64,000 nucleotides of DNA, from assembly GCA_010015655.1 (NCBI GenBank), contig ML976760.1, positions 161,283 to 225,282 on the forward strand, given 5' to 3'. This DNA is from Bimuria novae-zelandiae CBS 107.79 (lineage: Eukaryota > Ascomycota > Dothideomycetes > Pleosporales > Didymosphaeriaceae). Positions within the stretch are counted from its first letter, which is position 1; each line of letters starts with the position of its first letter. Position numbers and translations under genes: made by a program. Positions 9,691 through 22,799 of this stretch are shown here, piece after piece. A model generated the notes under the pieces. That model had not been told where the DNA came from and made no database searches. It worked only from the letters and a program-made list of their open reading frames with translations.

Positions 9691-10887
9691 CTGAAGTAAG
9701 ATCCCAAATTTAAATATTAATAATAGTAGTAAATAAAGTATATTTGTAATAATAGTCTATATTTATTTATCTATAATAATATGTCCTCTCTAGATACAAC
9801 GCACTAATTAAAATATATATAATTTACTAATACTAATATACCCCTACTATAAGTCACTATAAATTTACAAAACAACTAATTTAAGAGTAATTATATAGTT
9901 TATTACTTAGTGTATTAGTCTATTATATTTAATATTTAACCTGCGCACTAGTAGTTCTATATATAAAAACTCTAGTAAAGTTAAAACTAAATCCTCTAAA
10001 GAGTAATAAATATTTAGTAAATTTATATAATATACGTTACTCGATGCCACGCCGCCATATATTCACAAAAGGAACGAGTAATAATAGCTCTCGTTACAAG
10101 ACATAGGATAGTGTATATAGGCATTGTAATAGCGCCTATTAAAAAAATTACTTTATTACTTATTATTATTAAGCTAAAAAGAAAGACTTCGTAAAACGTA
10201 TATTTTAAGTAATCTAGTAAGTGTTTAGTATTTACTTATTAAATATTAATTATATATTTTACTTATTACAGGGTTCTTAAAGTTTTACTATATCTATACG
10301 TTAGTAGTAACTTTAGTAGTAGCTTTAGAGTATTTTCTTTATTTTTCTATATTTTAGATCTTTTTATATAGTATAGCGCAGCGTCTAGAGCACAAAGAAT
10401 CTAAATTATATAACTTAACTACTTTTATAAATAGTGAGTAAGACTTTAGTAGCTATAAGTACTAAAGCTATAAATTTTAAAGTAAGATAAATATAAACTT
10501 TAGTAGTAGCTAAAAATTTTCTTCTCCTTAGCGTTAGCGTAAGCCTCTTTAAGTTAATCTAAATTAATACTTTATAGAGGTTAAATATATTAGGAAAGCT
10601 ATTCGCGTCACTAAGACTTTAATAACTTAATTACATGGATTTATTATATTAAGCATTTTAAAAATAATTATTAGACGTATAGTAGCTATAGCACTAAAAG
10701 TTATATATAATTAATAATAATTATAAGTACTATTATTATGATATTGCGTGTTCTCTGCAGGTGCCATATTTTCGTAAAAGAATTAAAAATATTAATTAAT
10801 TAGTATTTATTAAATAAAAGTGAGCTAGAAAGTATTGCATATCCTTAGGAAATTAAAGCTAAGAAGCTTACTATATACCTAAGTGTC

Positions 10888-10923
10888 TTACGTAGGCTCG
10901 CAGACCACAGCGAGCTTACGTAA
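10888..10923. repeat. near-perfect 14-bp inverted repeat (hairpin)
   Basis: TTACGTAGGCTCGC (10888-10901) pairs with GCGAGCTTACGTAA (10910-10923) with one mismatch across an 8-nt loop. It is GC-richer than its surroundings. It may be the joined inverted ends of a small transposon or a cruciform site; nothing else identifies it. Confidence 0.55.
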
Positions 10924-11994
10924 AGCTAGGCTAAGTCTTCTATGTATAATACACCTCTTAAGTAAGTTATAATAATAACGAGCCTGCGCGTAAGTAAAGG
11001 TTTAAAAATATATATAAAATATCGTCTTAGTCTTTAAAATGCCTGTAGCAATTTTACTTCGCGGGAATTACTTACTTAAATAGAGCTTTGCTTTTTATTA
11101 AAAGTACGCTATTAGTAAGGTAGATAAGCGCGCGCCTTTTATTTATAAAAATTATATTTTAATAATGCGTTATATAATAACAATATAAAAATAAGAAATA
11201 TAAATAATTACGCTAACTATAAGAAGTCTTCCCGTATTTTAATAGATTTATATATATATATTACTTTACTTATAACGCTTAGTCTCGCAAAGCCTTTCTT
11301 CCTTAATTTTATATATATTATACTATATATATTATAATTAATGTAGTAAGTGTCTCTTCTAAAGCTTTTAAACCTATACTAACGTATTTTTAAGGCCTCC
11401 TTCTATAAGGTGTTTTACTAAGAAAGAGGCGCTCTATGTAAAATAAGTTACTAAAAAAGAAGCTTAGCGCAAGAAAAATAGTATAGTATAAATATTTATA
11501 AATGTAAGTAAGCTATAATTAAATAATATATACTTAAAGCTACTCTTACTACTTTACTACTTTCTTTACCGCGTTTAGCTAACGTGAAGCCTACTACTAT
11601 AACTATTAGTAATAGTTAGTCTACTATAACTAAGTTTTTATATTTATATAGTAAGTACGTGCTAAGCGCGATTATTAAAGTATTTAATAATGAGTAGGTA
11701 TATAATTTAGCTAGCGGGGTGCGCTCCTAGCGCTATTAAAATAATACTTATAAGCTTATATACGTTTAAGTTTTTAAAAATTTATTTTAATAATAGGCTA
11801 ATAAAAAAATAGGTTTAAAAAATTACGTTAGTACTACGTGTTATTCTTTAAAAAATATAAAGTAGTAGTCTTTAGACGTAAGTATTATACTGCTTAATAT
11901 TTAAACTTTAGCTAATTAGCTCTATTTTAAGACGTAAGGCTTAAGGACACGCGTATTATTATCTATTAGTATTTTAGCCTAATTACTAAGAAGG

Positions 11995-12180
11995 TTATTA
12001 CTCTACTAGTTCCTGCCCTCGTGGCTTTTACGGCTCTTACACCTCTTATAGCTCTTACAGCGCTTATAGCTCCAATGGCCCTTATAGCCCCTACGTTTCC
12101 TGCGGCTCCTATAGCTCCCATAACGGTTTTAGCCCCTGTAACGCCTTTACGTAATTATAGACTTATGCCTCCTAAGAATT
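11995..12180 (+). repeat. Ala/Pro/Thr-rich coding-type repeat in a relic
   Basis: Degenerate 9-12-bp units of the form GCTCYTAYAGC repeat about fifteen times. One forward frame is free of stops and reads as alternating Ala, Pro, Thr, Leu and Ile (LTALIAPMALIAP). It is followed by a basic RNYRLMPPKNLRA segment and then a stop-ridden frame. It looks like the low-complexity linker of a RIPed transposon protein; the family is unknown. Confidence 0.4.
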
Positions 12181-14603
12181 TAAGGGCTATTTAAGCTAAT
12201 TATAAAAATCTAAGCATATATTATACTATTAGTAGTAAAAGTATTTTATTTAACTATTTACATACTTATCTAGCGTAGCTACTTTTTCTTAATAATATAA
12301 ATCTAGCTATAAACTTCTTGCGACTTTATTTAAGTAGTCTTAAAATTTAATATTGCGCTAGCTATGCCTTATATATAATATGCGTAAATATTAAGTTTTA
12401 TGATATAATTAAAATAAAAAGGTATATTCGTGTGTATTAGCTAATAAATAAAATTCTAGGCCTCTTTATAGAGCTTAGGTAAGTATTAGTTCTAGCGTGC
12501 GTGTCTTGCAGAGACTTTTATAGAAGCTTAATACATAGTAAACTTTTAATACCACTCTTATTTATATTTATTTTTTTTATTTTCCTAACTCTAGACTTCA
12601 TATTTTTTATATTTATGTAAGATTTAAAGCGCTCGATTTATTACTTTATAAAACCTGTACTTAGACTATTTATAAGTAATTTTTTATTAATAAATATATT
12701 ACTTTAAATAAGTCTCTCGCATATTCCTGCTTTTGTTATATATATTAAATATCTACACGTCGTAAATAGAATGTATTTCTCTTATTTACGCCTATAAATA
12801 GTCTTATAGTTTGCTAATTAATATAAAAAAACTATTTAGATTATTTTAAGATATAAATATACTTTTTAAAGAAGCGCTATAAGACTATAGCATTTTTTTA
12901 ACATGTTTTAAGGCTAGTAAGTTAGCTTTTATTATTAAAATTATAATAGTTGCTTGCCATGGTACCTTCCAAAAAATTACTTTATTAAAGAGTAGTGTAA
13001 TATATCCGTGCAATAACTATTACGTTTTTAGATTACTAGTAAAGGATACGATACTATAAATTATAAAATCTAGATAAGTATATAAGCTATACTTAATTGC
13101 TTCCTATCGGGTGCGATAGAGGTAGATAATGAGGTAATTAATTATAGTAAATTAAACTTTACTAAGATTTATTAAGAATTTCAAAAACTTTAAGCCTATA
13201 AATATATTATTTAAATAAAGTACAATTATATTATAGAGCACTAAGCCTACGCGTTTTTTATACTATTTAATATTTTACTTTAAAGATTTCCTTATTAACT
13301 TAATAAGCTCCATAGTAGAAAGAGGCGTCTTTAAGAAGCTTCTACTATGCTTACATTTAAAGCGCTTTATAACCTTATTAATATACGTATTATAACGAAA
13401 GGTTATAGTAAATCCCGCAATGTTAGAGCACGTAAATATCTAGGAACTAGGTTAATTTCCCCTTTTTTATAACCTTGTATTTCTTAGTAAGCTTCTTTTA
13501 AAAAGTGTGAGCCTTTCGCTCGTTACGTTTATAATATATTAGTAGAATAGTATTTATGTGGAGTAGAATGAAAATTGTCTTATTAGTATTAAAAAATCGG
13601 TAGGACTTTTCTCTTAAAGTAGAAAGCCTAATAGTCTTAAGTAAGGATAAAAAATCTTTATACTAAAAGAGAGAAGAATTTCTTAGTCTATATAAAGCTT
13701 AATTAAGCCTTATATAAATACTAATCCTTTTGCACCTATTAAGTAGCTTGTAAAGGACTAGGATTTTAGGCGTAATTAGTACGGCTAGGGTATTTATAGT
13801 TAGCTCCTTAGCAGGTCCAGGAATATATAGTTATATATTTTTATTACTTTATAATTAAAGTAGTTTCCTTTTATTTATTAGACACTATTTACTGTAACAG
13901 TTATAGACCTAGAAGCCTTTAATAATTACTATGTTTACTATTAATAAACTAGGACCTATCTTTGCGGAACCTAGTAAGTTATATTTAATTTATTAAGACC
14001 TTATTATCATTAGCTAGTTAGTATAGAGGCTTATCTAAAACTAGACATAGTAAAAGGTTAGCTATTTAGTAGAAGACCTGTTTAGACTACGCGTAGTAAA
14101 GACTTTAATAGCTAATTAACGCGATATAGTACGCAAAGCAGTGTAGTAATAAGAAAGCAGGATTCAGCGTCTATAATTAAAGAAGCGGAAAATGTTAATA
14201 CACTAGTTAATTATTAAACGCTAATAAGTAAATAGCGTAAGCCTTACATAGAGGTTTACCTATAGATATATCGTCTGCGTTAATTTCTATTAAATTAGGT
14301 TTTACCCTATAGCTCCTATAACTCTTTTGCTTTTTATGGCGCTAATTTTTTTTCTTAAATCTTATTTAGTATACTATTCTTATTCTTAGCTTTAAACTCT
14401 GCTATCTTCTTAGCGTTTTTAAGGTTTTCGATAAATCCTCCTTTATGTTATAAGGTATCGATGTACGGGCACTGTCCCTAGTAGTATAGGCTATTGCATA
14501 GATAGGGTTTTAATAGTTTTAATAGCTTATCTTAACGAGGTCTCTTTCTGCTATTCTATTTATATAAAGACTCTTCTTAGTTTAATATAGCTATAGATGC
14601 TCC

Positions 14604-14776
14604 TGTAAAAAGCGCCCTAACTACGGGCGACTCAGTCTATCCACAGTACTAAGGCGATCCCTTAGAGAGGGAAGAGAAGGGCTGCGGCGAGGGAAGTAGA
14701 TAGGCGAAAGGCCCGGATAGCGCCGGTCTAGAGCGGACTAGGGCCGTCAAGGGCCCTCGACCTACGACTTGTAACA
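14604..14776 (-). repeat. Gypsy-1 LTR, left copy (3' LTR in element orientation)
   Basis: 173 bp, TGTAAAAAGCGCC...CTTGTAACA on the plus strand. It matches the copy at 21616-21788 except for about four transitions. Confidence 0.95.
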
Positions 14777-17700
14777 AAGGCTCTTTTCTTTAAGGGTCTT
14801 AATCGCAAGAATAAGTACGTAATAACTAGCCTAATTAGGCCTCGCGTATTACGTAAGCTAATAACGTAAGCTAAATCTTAGGCTTATACTAAGGCCTAAA
14901 ACCCTTGTTCTTACTCTCTACTCGGCGGCTTACCTCATCCCGGAGGCTCCCTAACCCGTAAGTACAATCTAGCCAATCTATGGCAGTCTAGGGTGCCTGA
15001 CCCTAGATGCCCCCCATTTCGGTACCTAGCCACTCTAAATTTAGGGGTCGTAAAGGTAGACTAACCTGGTGCAGGCCTACTAAGTCGTCCCCGTACTTGT
15101 TACTTCTCCACCGCCCTCTTCAGCAACCTTTAGACCTTGTCTAGACATACCCACGCTATTTGGCACTATAAGTACCGTAAACGCTATCCTTAAGGCCCTA
15201 GTCAATAAGGCGCGTGCGAGCGTGGTTAGTATTATTAACCTATACTATACCTGCCTTCCTATTATCCTAGATAGCCTTAAGTAGTCTAATTATAAGAAGA
15301 TAAAGCTCTGCTAGTTTTAGGTTAAGGAGATGCGTTATGTCCAGTCTAGGGTAGTATATGTTAATCTTGGCCTAATAGATTCGGAGGACTATAATTTAAT
15401 CTGCCGCTGTAATGCCTACTACGGCGGTGGTAGGGATTATTAGCAGGTAAGTCGGCGCTTTAAGGGTCATGTAGGGGTTTCGAGGCTAATTAGTAGCAGA
15501 TACCTAAAGATAACTTAGAGAACGTGTTAAGTGCCCTAATTTCCCTTATACCGCGCTTAAGCTAAATTAATGCGTATATATGCGATAAGATTAACCTCTC
15601 TAGATTAGACAAGATATTAGTAAAGGCCACCGCGCAGGTACTAGAGACGGAATAGAGTAATATTATTATATAAGTGTTATCTAGTGTAGTTAAGGGTTAT
15701 CTAGACTAAGTCGTATAGGGCCACCAGATCCAAATTCTGCGGAAACCCGTTAACCCCCTACTACTTAGGTTATAACACCTGGCCTCCTAAGGAGATTATT
15801 CCGGTGGTAGGCCTCTCCGTTAAGGAGAAGCGAAAGAGGAAAGCTTCTACTATAGAGGGGGGTAGTCTAACCTTCCTAATTATTACTAGTGCTCTTACCC
15901 CTAGGCGCAAGAAGGTTGCTCCTAAGTTAGTAAAGATCCTTAACCCTAATCCCGGGTTATTAATGCTAATTTAGGGTAGTTAGCGTTTAAGGCTAGTGTC
16001 CTAGCCACGCTAGACTTCCTTGCGAAGGAAGTAAAGAAGAAGATTAAGAGTAAGAGTAATTAGGAAACTTTTTAGTAAGCCTATAAATCTAAGCGCCCGA
16101 CTAATTAAGAGGGTTATTTAGTACGATCTAGGGATTCCTGCCCCTATTAACGGTGTCTAGATTTTATTTACGTTCTATACCCTTAGGCAGTTTTAGTTAG
16201 GTTTTGGTTGGCTATAATCGCGTTGGGTACAGTCCGAATGGGCTTGTAAGCCTCTGTTAGGCCCCGAAAGGCGTAAATAGGCCTAGATAGCTTATTCTAG
16301 TCTTTAGTCTATTTAAGAATCCTCTGCCCTATTTATTCTAGTATTTCGCAGCCTATAAAGTGTACTCTCTAGGGTAATCTATTACTAATTACTATCGAGT
16401 GCTGTCTTCCTCCTTCTCTAGGGGGGCGACCCCGCCTCTTGGGCTCCTGTCTAGGGCGACCTTTAGTCTCCTTGTTCAAGCCCTTTAGGAACTACTTTAT
16501 CGCCCCTTTAGAGATCTCCTCTGCAGACAACCACTGGTTCTTATTACTATTATATCCTTTCTACTTAACTTTATACAGCCATTCTCCGTCCTAGAGTACC
16601 CTAGATCTAATTCCTTTAATTAGGTATATATCCTCCCCTGCTTATAGTATAATAACCTTAGGCGGGCTTTGCTCTCGTTATAGCAGTCCTTCTAGGGCTA
16701 CCTAGTTTAGGAGAGACACATAGAACACTAGGTAAATATTAAAGTCCTTTGGCAGCTCTAGCTTATATGCCTGTTAATTAATCTGCTGTTTTACCCTATA
16801 GGGACCCTAGGACTTATAGTTAAGTTTCTTTTTAGGCCTAGTTAACCGTATGTTGCGGGCGTCGAGGTATACCATGTCCCCTACTATAAAGGTTTGGGCC
16901 TTATGCTTCCTATTATACCACGTCGCCTAGTACGCCTGTGCCCTAAGGATTACTTAAGTTATCTAGGCCCTAGTCTGGGCTAGAACTGCCGCTCTGGCCC
17001 TTACCGTAGGTACCGACCCGCGCAGCTGTACTTCTCAGGGCAGGCCTACTATTAGTAGATTTAGGCTATATACTATAATAAATAGCGACACTTTTATAGA
17101 GCTGTAGATGCTATTATTATACGAATATTCTACTTTAGATAAAAGGTCCGCCTAATTAGATTATTCGTAGTTACAGAATACTCGAAGGTACTATTTAAGC
17201 GTTTAGTTCTATCGTTCTATCTGTTCGTCTGTCTACGGGTGAAAGGCAGTAGAGAGGAGTCGCTTAGTTCTTAAATATTAAGTAAAGGTGCTCTAATAAG
17301 CTAATATAAATAGGCTACCTCTATCTATAACTATTAACTTTAGAGGGCCGTGTAGGCGCAGAACCTCTTTCTTAAAGACCTTAGCTAGCTTTACTGCCTT
17401 TAGGTCCTTTCGCGTGGGGATGTAGTGTGCTATCTTAGAAAACTAGTTAATAATTACTAGGATGCTATTATAACGATAGGCTCTAGATTTACTCTTAGGT
17501 AGATTTATTACTATGTTTATAGCAATGTCCTCCTAGATACCCCTTAGGACTAGTAGGCTATTAAGTTGGCCGTGCGTCGCGTATTAGACAGGTTTCGCCC
17601 TAGAGCACGCTTAACAGGTCTAGACGTAGTCCTTTACGTATTATTAGATACTAGGCCACTAGAACTCCCGTAGCACTAGCTCTAAGGTCCTAGCGAAGCT

Positions 17701-20700
17701 AAAATGGCCCGCGAGGGGGTTATCGTGGCATTATTAAAGGACGTGTACCCTTGCTAGAGGTGGCACGTATAGCCTATTCTTGTACCGTAATAGGTTGGCC
17801 GGTTTAATTATCCAGCGCTTTAGCTATTCTGGCTTTGCCATCTCTGGCCCTTGGAGGTACTAGAGGATTTATTCTATAGTTTCGTCCCCCTGGCTGTTTC
17901 TCTTTAATAGCTCTACTATGGGGTAAGCGCTTGCTGAATTATTTACCGCCGCCTCCTTAGTCGCCAACGTTTTAGGTCTAGCGACCCTCGTCGCTACTAC
18001 TAGTCTAGGGCTTCCTACCTACTTTAGTGGCTATAGGCTGCCTGCCACGCCTGCTTTATCTAAAGCGTTGCCTTTTAGCTATAACTTGTGCTATAGGGCC
18101 TTAAGGAGTTTCTACTAGAAACTACCTATCCTGCCTAAGCTTGTTTCCTCCTCTAACTTATAGTTGGGTCTCCGCGACGGTCCGTTAGCGGGATTTATCC
18201 TTTCTAGACAGTGTTTAATTTTAAAATTAAACGTCGCAAGCTATTTGGCCCACCTTACCTATTGTTTAGTTAGGACTTTTATAGACATGAACCCTTATAG
18301 GTTAGCATAGTTAGTTAGAAGCTCGACCTTCTTGCTAATACCCTCTAGGTAGTGTCGCTAATGCTTAAAAGCTTTAATAATTACTAGTAACTCGCTATTA
18401 TGCGTGTCGTAGTTTTATTCTGCCTGGTTTATCTTGCGCGAATAAAAAGTAACTAGGTGCTATTATAGCTTCCTATGTTTGTCTGGTTGCGGTTGGCTTA
18501 AGATACCCGAGATTGCGAAACCTAAAGCGTTAGTTTTTACTCTTAATAGTCTTTTAGGGTTAAAGTAGGCTAGTAAGGGCCCTCGCATGAAGCTCTCTTT
18601 TAGCTAGTAAAAGGAGATCTTAGCCTACTTTAGTAGGCTTATTATAACTAATTTCTTAAGTTTCTGTCGCTATTCGCCCTTAGTGGCTCCCTCTAGCCTT
18701 TTTATTAGGGCGTGAAGGGGTGCCGCCACTCGAGAGAATCCTTCTATAAACCTTTAATAGTAGTTAGTAAAGCTAAGGAAGGTCCTAACTACTTAGACTA
18801 AGTTTAGTTCGGGCTAATCTTTTATAAAGGTAACGCGGTCCTCCTCTATCTCTACGCTGTTTAGAGATACTATAAAGCCTAGGTATCCCACCTTGCGTGT
18901 GTAGAATTCGCATTTAGATAGTTTGGCGTATAGCTAGCGTTTAATAAGGCGTTCTAGCACTGTCTAAACGTGCTGGATGTGTTCCTTCTTTATCTTAGAG
19001 TAGATAAGGATATCGTTAAGGTACACAATATAGTAGATGTCGAGATAGTCCGATAGTATGTTATTAATATAGCTTTGGAAGGTCGCAGGCGCGTTTGTTA
19101 AGCCGAAAGGCATTACTATGTATTTGTACTATTTATACCTTGTTTAGAAGGCCGTCTTCTATTTATCTCCTGCCCTAATTCAAACGCGGTGGTAGGCGTC
19201 CCTTAGGTCTAGTTTAGTGTAGATCTAGGCATCCCCTAGTCGGTTAAGGGATTCCTGTATTAAGGGAAGTAGGTATTGGTTCTTTATTATAACTGTATTT
19301 AGTCCCCTGTAGTCGACGTAGAGGCGGAGGCCTCTATCCTTTTTCTTTATGAAAAGGATTGGTGCCCTGGCGCTTAATCGCGATAGTTAAATAAAACCCT
19401 ATTTAAGGTTCTTCTAGATATAGTCGCGCAGAACTACCGACTCTAACTTTAATAGACTATAGAGTAGTCTAAAAGGCACTTTCTTGCCTTCCTCGATATT
19501 AATCTTTATCTCGTAGGGGCTATGGTTGGCAAGGATACTCGCGGCTTTTTTAGAAAAGGCTTCCTCCTACTATCCCCAGTATTCTTTAGGTAGCGTCCCG
19601 GGTAGGCCTCCTAATGTGTCCTTTAGGGTGGCATACATAATAAAATAGTTATTTACTATGTCTTTAGCCGTGCCGGCGAACTCTTCTGCCGATTTAGTAG
19701 AGATCTTAGTCTATTTGCGCTTCCCATGGGCGAAGCGGATGGTCTTATTATAGAAGTTTATAATAGGGCTCTATTCTGCTAGCCAGGGCATTCCTAGGAC
19801 CATGTCGAATCTACTAATGTTACTAACTATAAACAGGCAACTACCGCTCTTAGTTTTACCGCGACTATCTATAATAGTGTAGGGGAGCTTTGCCTGGCCC
19901 AGAACGCCTAAGTCTTATCTATTTAGCGCCACGTAGCGTTTGCCTTTTATTATTATCACCGCAACCCCTAACCGCTTTATTAGATTACTACTAACGAAAT
20001 TCGCTTTGGCTCCGCAGTCTACTAGGGCTTTAATCTATTATTAGTTGCCCTCGTGCTGTACTTTACTGTCCAGCGCGATTAGTAAGCTACTACTCCTATC
20101 TTTAGGGGTTCTTACGGCTGCGACTAGTTATTATTAACCCTTATTATAGTTAACCTTGCCTATAGACTATTAGGCCTTCTAGTCTACAGCTTGTCTTTCC
20201 CCGCCTTAGCCTTGTACTTTAAACAGGACGCCTTATAATGGCCTAGTTTATAGTAGTAGAAGTATTAGTCCTTATCCCTATCCTCTACTGCCTAAGCCTT
20301 CTTCTTGCCGTCCTTGTCGCGACGGTCGCTATCGTGGCATCTCTAGTATAGTCTTATATTATTTAACCTAGATCGCTTTCGATCGCGCCTTTTGTTAGCT
20401 AGCTTATTAAGGAAGTTATTATTAATATCGTGTGTGCGTTGTTTCCCTAACTTATAAGGTTTTAACGCTTACTAATATATATTTACCTTCGCTTTTAAGC
20501 AAGAGAGGCTCTTCTATTTACGTAGCTACTATTTAAGGCGTTCTTAGATTTTCTCGTCTAGTGCCATGTAGAAGTCATTAATATAGTCTTTATTATTATT
20601 ATCTAAGGCCTTCTCTAGGTCGCATTCCTCCTATTAGTCCTTAAGGTAGTTAAGGAGTTCTGTAGGGGTCTTCTTGCCTTATTTAGCTACCTTAATCCTT

Positions 20701-21575
20701 TGGCAAGCGGCACTCTTTCGCTCCTAGGCTAATTCTAGGGAGTTTACTATAGTCTACTATAGAAGGTCCTAGGTGACTTTCCTGTGTCGCTTCCGCTCTA
20801 GGATCTTGGCGACTATTTAGTTCTAGTAGTTATGTTGTATATCTCCTAAGTATCTTACTACGAACCTAACCTGCGCTTTATTAGTTTTAAGGGCGGGTAA
20901 GAAGTTAATATAGTCCTTATAGGCCCTCTTCTATAAGTTTAGTTCCTTACAACCCCTGCCCTTAAATTAAGGGGGTTCTAGCAGCTTTAGTAGCTGTGCG
21001 TCTAGGGTAGTAGCTACTATTTAGATCTAACGTTCTTTATCGCGGCTAGTGTAGGCCTAGTCTTGTCTATCCTTCTTCCGCGGGCGTTAGATGCTTCTAG
21101 AGGCCCTAAATTAGTCTTAACTAGCATTATCTAAGCTTAAGGACGCGTCCTTTATTAAGCTATTACTTAATAGGTTGTCGCTTGTGTCTTTAGTCTTATC
21201 CAGGTTGCCGTGACCCTTCTCGGGCTCTAAGGAGTTGTTAGAGATGCTAGTAGTTATTGTCTCGTTCCTAACTAGGGTCTTGCCTTTAGATCAGTGACGC
21301 TCTACTATTAGGGAGGCCTCTAGTTCCTAGATGCGTTATTAGAGCTATAGCACGCCTAGGCGTTCTTAGAGGGTAACTTCCTTTAATTATTAGTTATTAT
21401 TACTGCCTATAACGATAGGGGGGTCTTCCTCTAGGTCTATAGGTGTTGTTAGGTCTTTTATAGGCGTTGCAACTATTAGAGGCTCTTATTTAGAGGGTCC
21501 TATAGGTAGTAACCTGCTTTAAGGGTCTTCTACTATCTTTAAGGTCTGGCGGGTAACTCTTCGTGTCAATTCCAT
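14777..21575 (-). pseudogene. Gypsy-1 gag-pol, RIP-inactivated
   Basis: On the minus strand the Gag frame can start with the Met codon at 21573-21575. A zinc knuckle near 20205-20260 reads YFYYYKLGHYKASC, a CCHC motif whose first two Cys have become Tyr (TGY to TAY). The protease site DCGA lies at 20008-20019. The reverse-transcriptase box at 18997-19026 reads [10 protein letters not shown], so the first catalytic Asp is now Asn. The RNase H block at about 18507-18537 reads TNALGFAISG, where family members have TDASDFA. Integrase fills about 16900-17800. A chromodomain block, YKVK-stop-KGY with Trp turned to TAG, lies at about 16540-16640. These lesions are what RIP would produce. Frame length and domain order match an intact family member of about 7 kb. 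Confidence 0.88.
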
Positions 21576-21615
21576 CGTACAGGTAAATTAGATATAAGGG
21601 GGTAAGGGATCGTAT

Positions 21616-21788
21616 TGTAAAAAGCGCCCTAACTACGGGCGACTCAGTCTATCCACAGTACTAAGGCGATTCCTTAGAGAGGGAAGAGAAGGGCTGCGGC
21701 GAGGGAAGTAGATAGGCGAAAGGCCCGGATAGCGCCGGTCTAGAGCGGACTAGGGCCGTCGAGGGCCCTCGACCTACGACTCGTGACA
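21616..21788 (-). repeat. Gypsy-1 LTR, right copy (5' LTR in element orientation)
   Basis: 173 bp, partner of 14604-14776. It ends CTCGTGACA, keeping CpG and CpA positions that are mutated in the left copy. Confidence 0.95.
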
Positions 21789-22389
21789 GCTCCACTCTAT
21801 ATAGTTAATTTCGTTATAATTATACGATAGTACCGTAGGTAGCTAGCTAGTAGATTAGGTAATATTAGCTATATAGAGTTACTATAGAGGCTTACTTCTA
21901 TATTATATATAGTAATAGAAATAGTAGTAGTGTTGTTAGGATTAATTTATTTAATAGCTCGTATAAGGTCTATATAGGGTCTATAGCTATGGGTCTCTAG
22001 TAGCTTAAGTTATTTAGCACTATTATAGGTAGTATAGAAGGTAGTATACTATTCTTTAAAAAAATTTCTATAAGCGTATAGTACTTTAGTAGCGTTATAA
22101 GCTTTCTAGACTTACTATTCTTAATTAGCTATTATAGGACTATAGAGCTTTTATAGTATTTTAAGCTAATTATAAAGTAACTTTAAATTTTTAGTTTAAT
22201 ACACTAGGTTCTGCGTAATTATATAAGCTATATGCACTTTAATTTAGCTAATTTTAGCATTATTTCGCCTGTATTTTTTAAGCTCTTTATAGTAAAGGAT
22301 TATATCCTAATTATACTGCGCTCGAGTTTTATGCGTAGGCTCTATCGCTGGTAATTTATCTTTGTTAGTAATATAAACTTAAGTAGGCT
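21789..22389. other. AT-rich RIP sequence
   Basis: Stop-dense TpA-rich DNA with no recognisable domain or terminal repeats; an unidentified relic. Confidence 0.4.
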
Positions 22390-22770
22390 GCGAAGGCTTG
22401 CTTAGAGTCAACGGATGTAATAAATCTAGATTAATATATCCCCACACATCTCCAGTCTCTGCGAGCATTTTGACAGTAGGGATCCATAGTTTCTAGTTGT
22501 GTAAACCGTTAAGGATGATGGAAGAGCTGGCCTTTAACATAGCGAGATCGCTCCATAGAGTAGGCTCGATTAACGGATAGGTAGGTAGACAATGTATGTA
22601 TATAAGTGCGGATTAGGCCGGACTCATAACTATAAGCAGGTGGGTCATATGTATAAAGGTAGTATATTATGTATATAAATTAGTCGATCCTCGTGTATGT
22701 TACATGGAGTGATTAGAGGCTTATGTATAGTAGGCGAGCTGACTCATAAGACTAGTATTATTATGTGACA
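22390..22770. other. un-RIPed island between LTR elements
   Basis: About 380 bp keep normal CpA/TpG content (for example CCCCACACATCTCCAGTCTC) although both sides are heavily mutated. I found no coding frame, no TG...CA ends with a duplication, and no RNA gene. It may be a fragment of original single-copy sequence or an unrecognised solo LTR. Confidence 0.45.
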
Positions 22771-22799
22771 TAGCTATAGGCTGCTTACATAATTTAATA

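Larger units (their letters stand above)
9691..14603. other. AT-rich RIP island without recognisable genes
   Basis: About 4.9 kb of TpA-rich, stop-dense sequence. No LTR pair, terminal inverted repeat or domain could be recognised, so it is most likely layered relics of unidentified transposons. Exceptions are the hairpin at 10888-10923 and an Ala/Pro/Thr-encoding stretch at about 11995-12180, listed separately. Confidence 0.6.
14604..21788 (-). mobile_element. Gypsy-1: complete Ty3/gypsy chromovirus-type LTR retrotransposon
   Basis: This 7185-bp element has 173-bp LTRs flanked by the 5-bp target duplication GCTCC (14599-14603 and 21789-21793). LTRs start TG and end CA. The coding strand is minus, with gag at the right, then protease, reverse transcriptase, RNase H, integrase and chromodomain toward the left: the Ty3/gypsy order. 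A purine-rich tract (AAAGAAAAGAG on the minus strand, just right of 14776) fits the polypurine primer. The two LTRs differ at about four positions, all transitions, so the insertion is comparatively young. Even so, the interior carries many TAG/TAA stops and altered catalytic residues from RIP. No autonomous activity is expected. Confidence 0.93.

Noticed and set aside
22390..22780. Solo LTR interpretation of the un-RIPed island
   Set aside because: I could not pair TG...CA ends with a 5-bp duplication, so it is left as unidentified.
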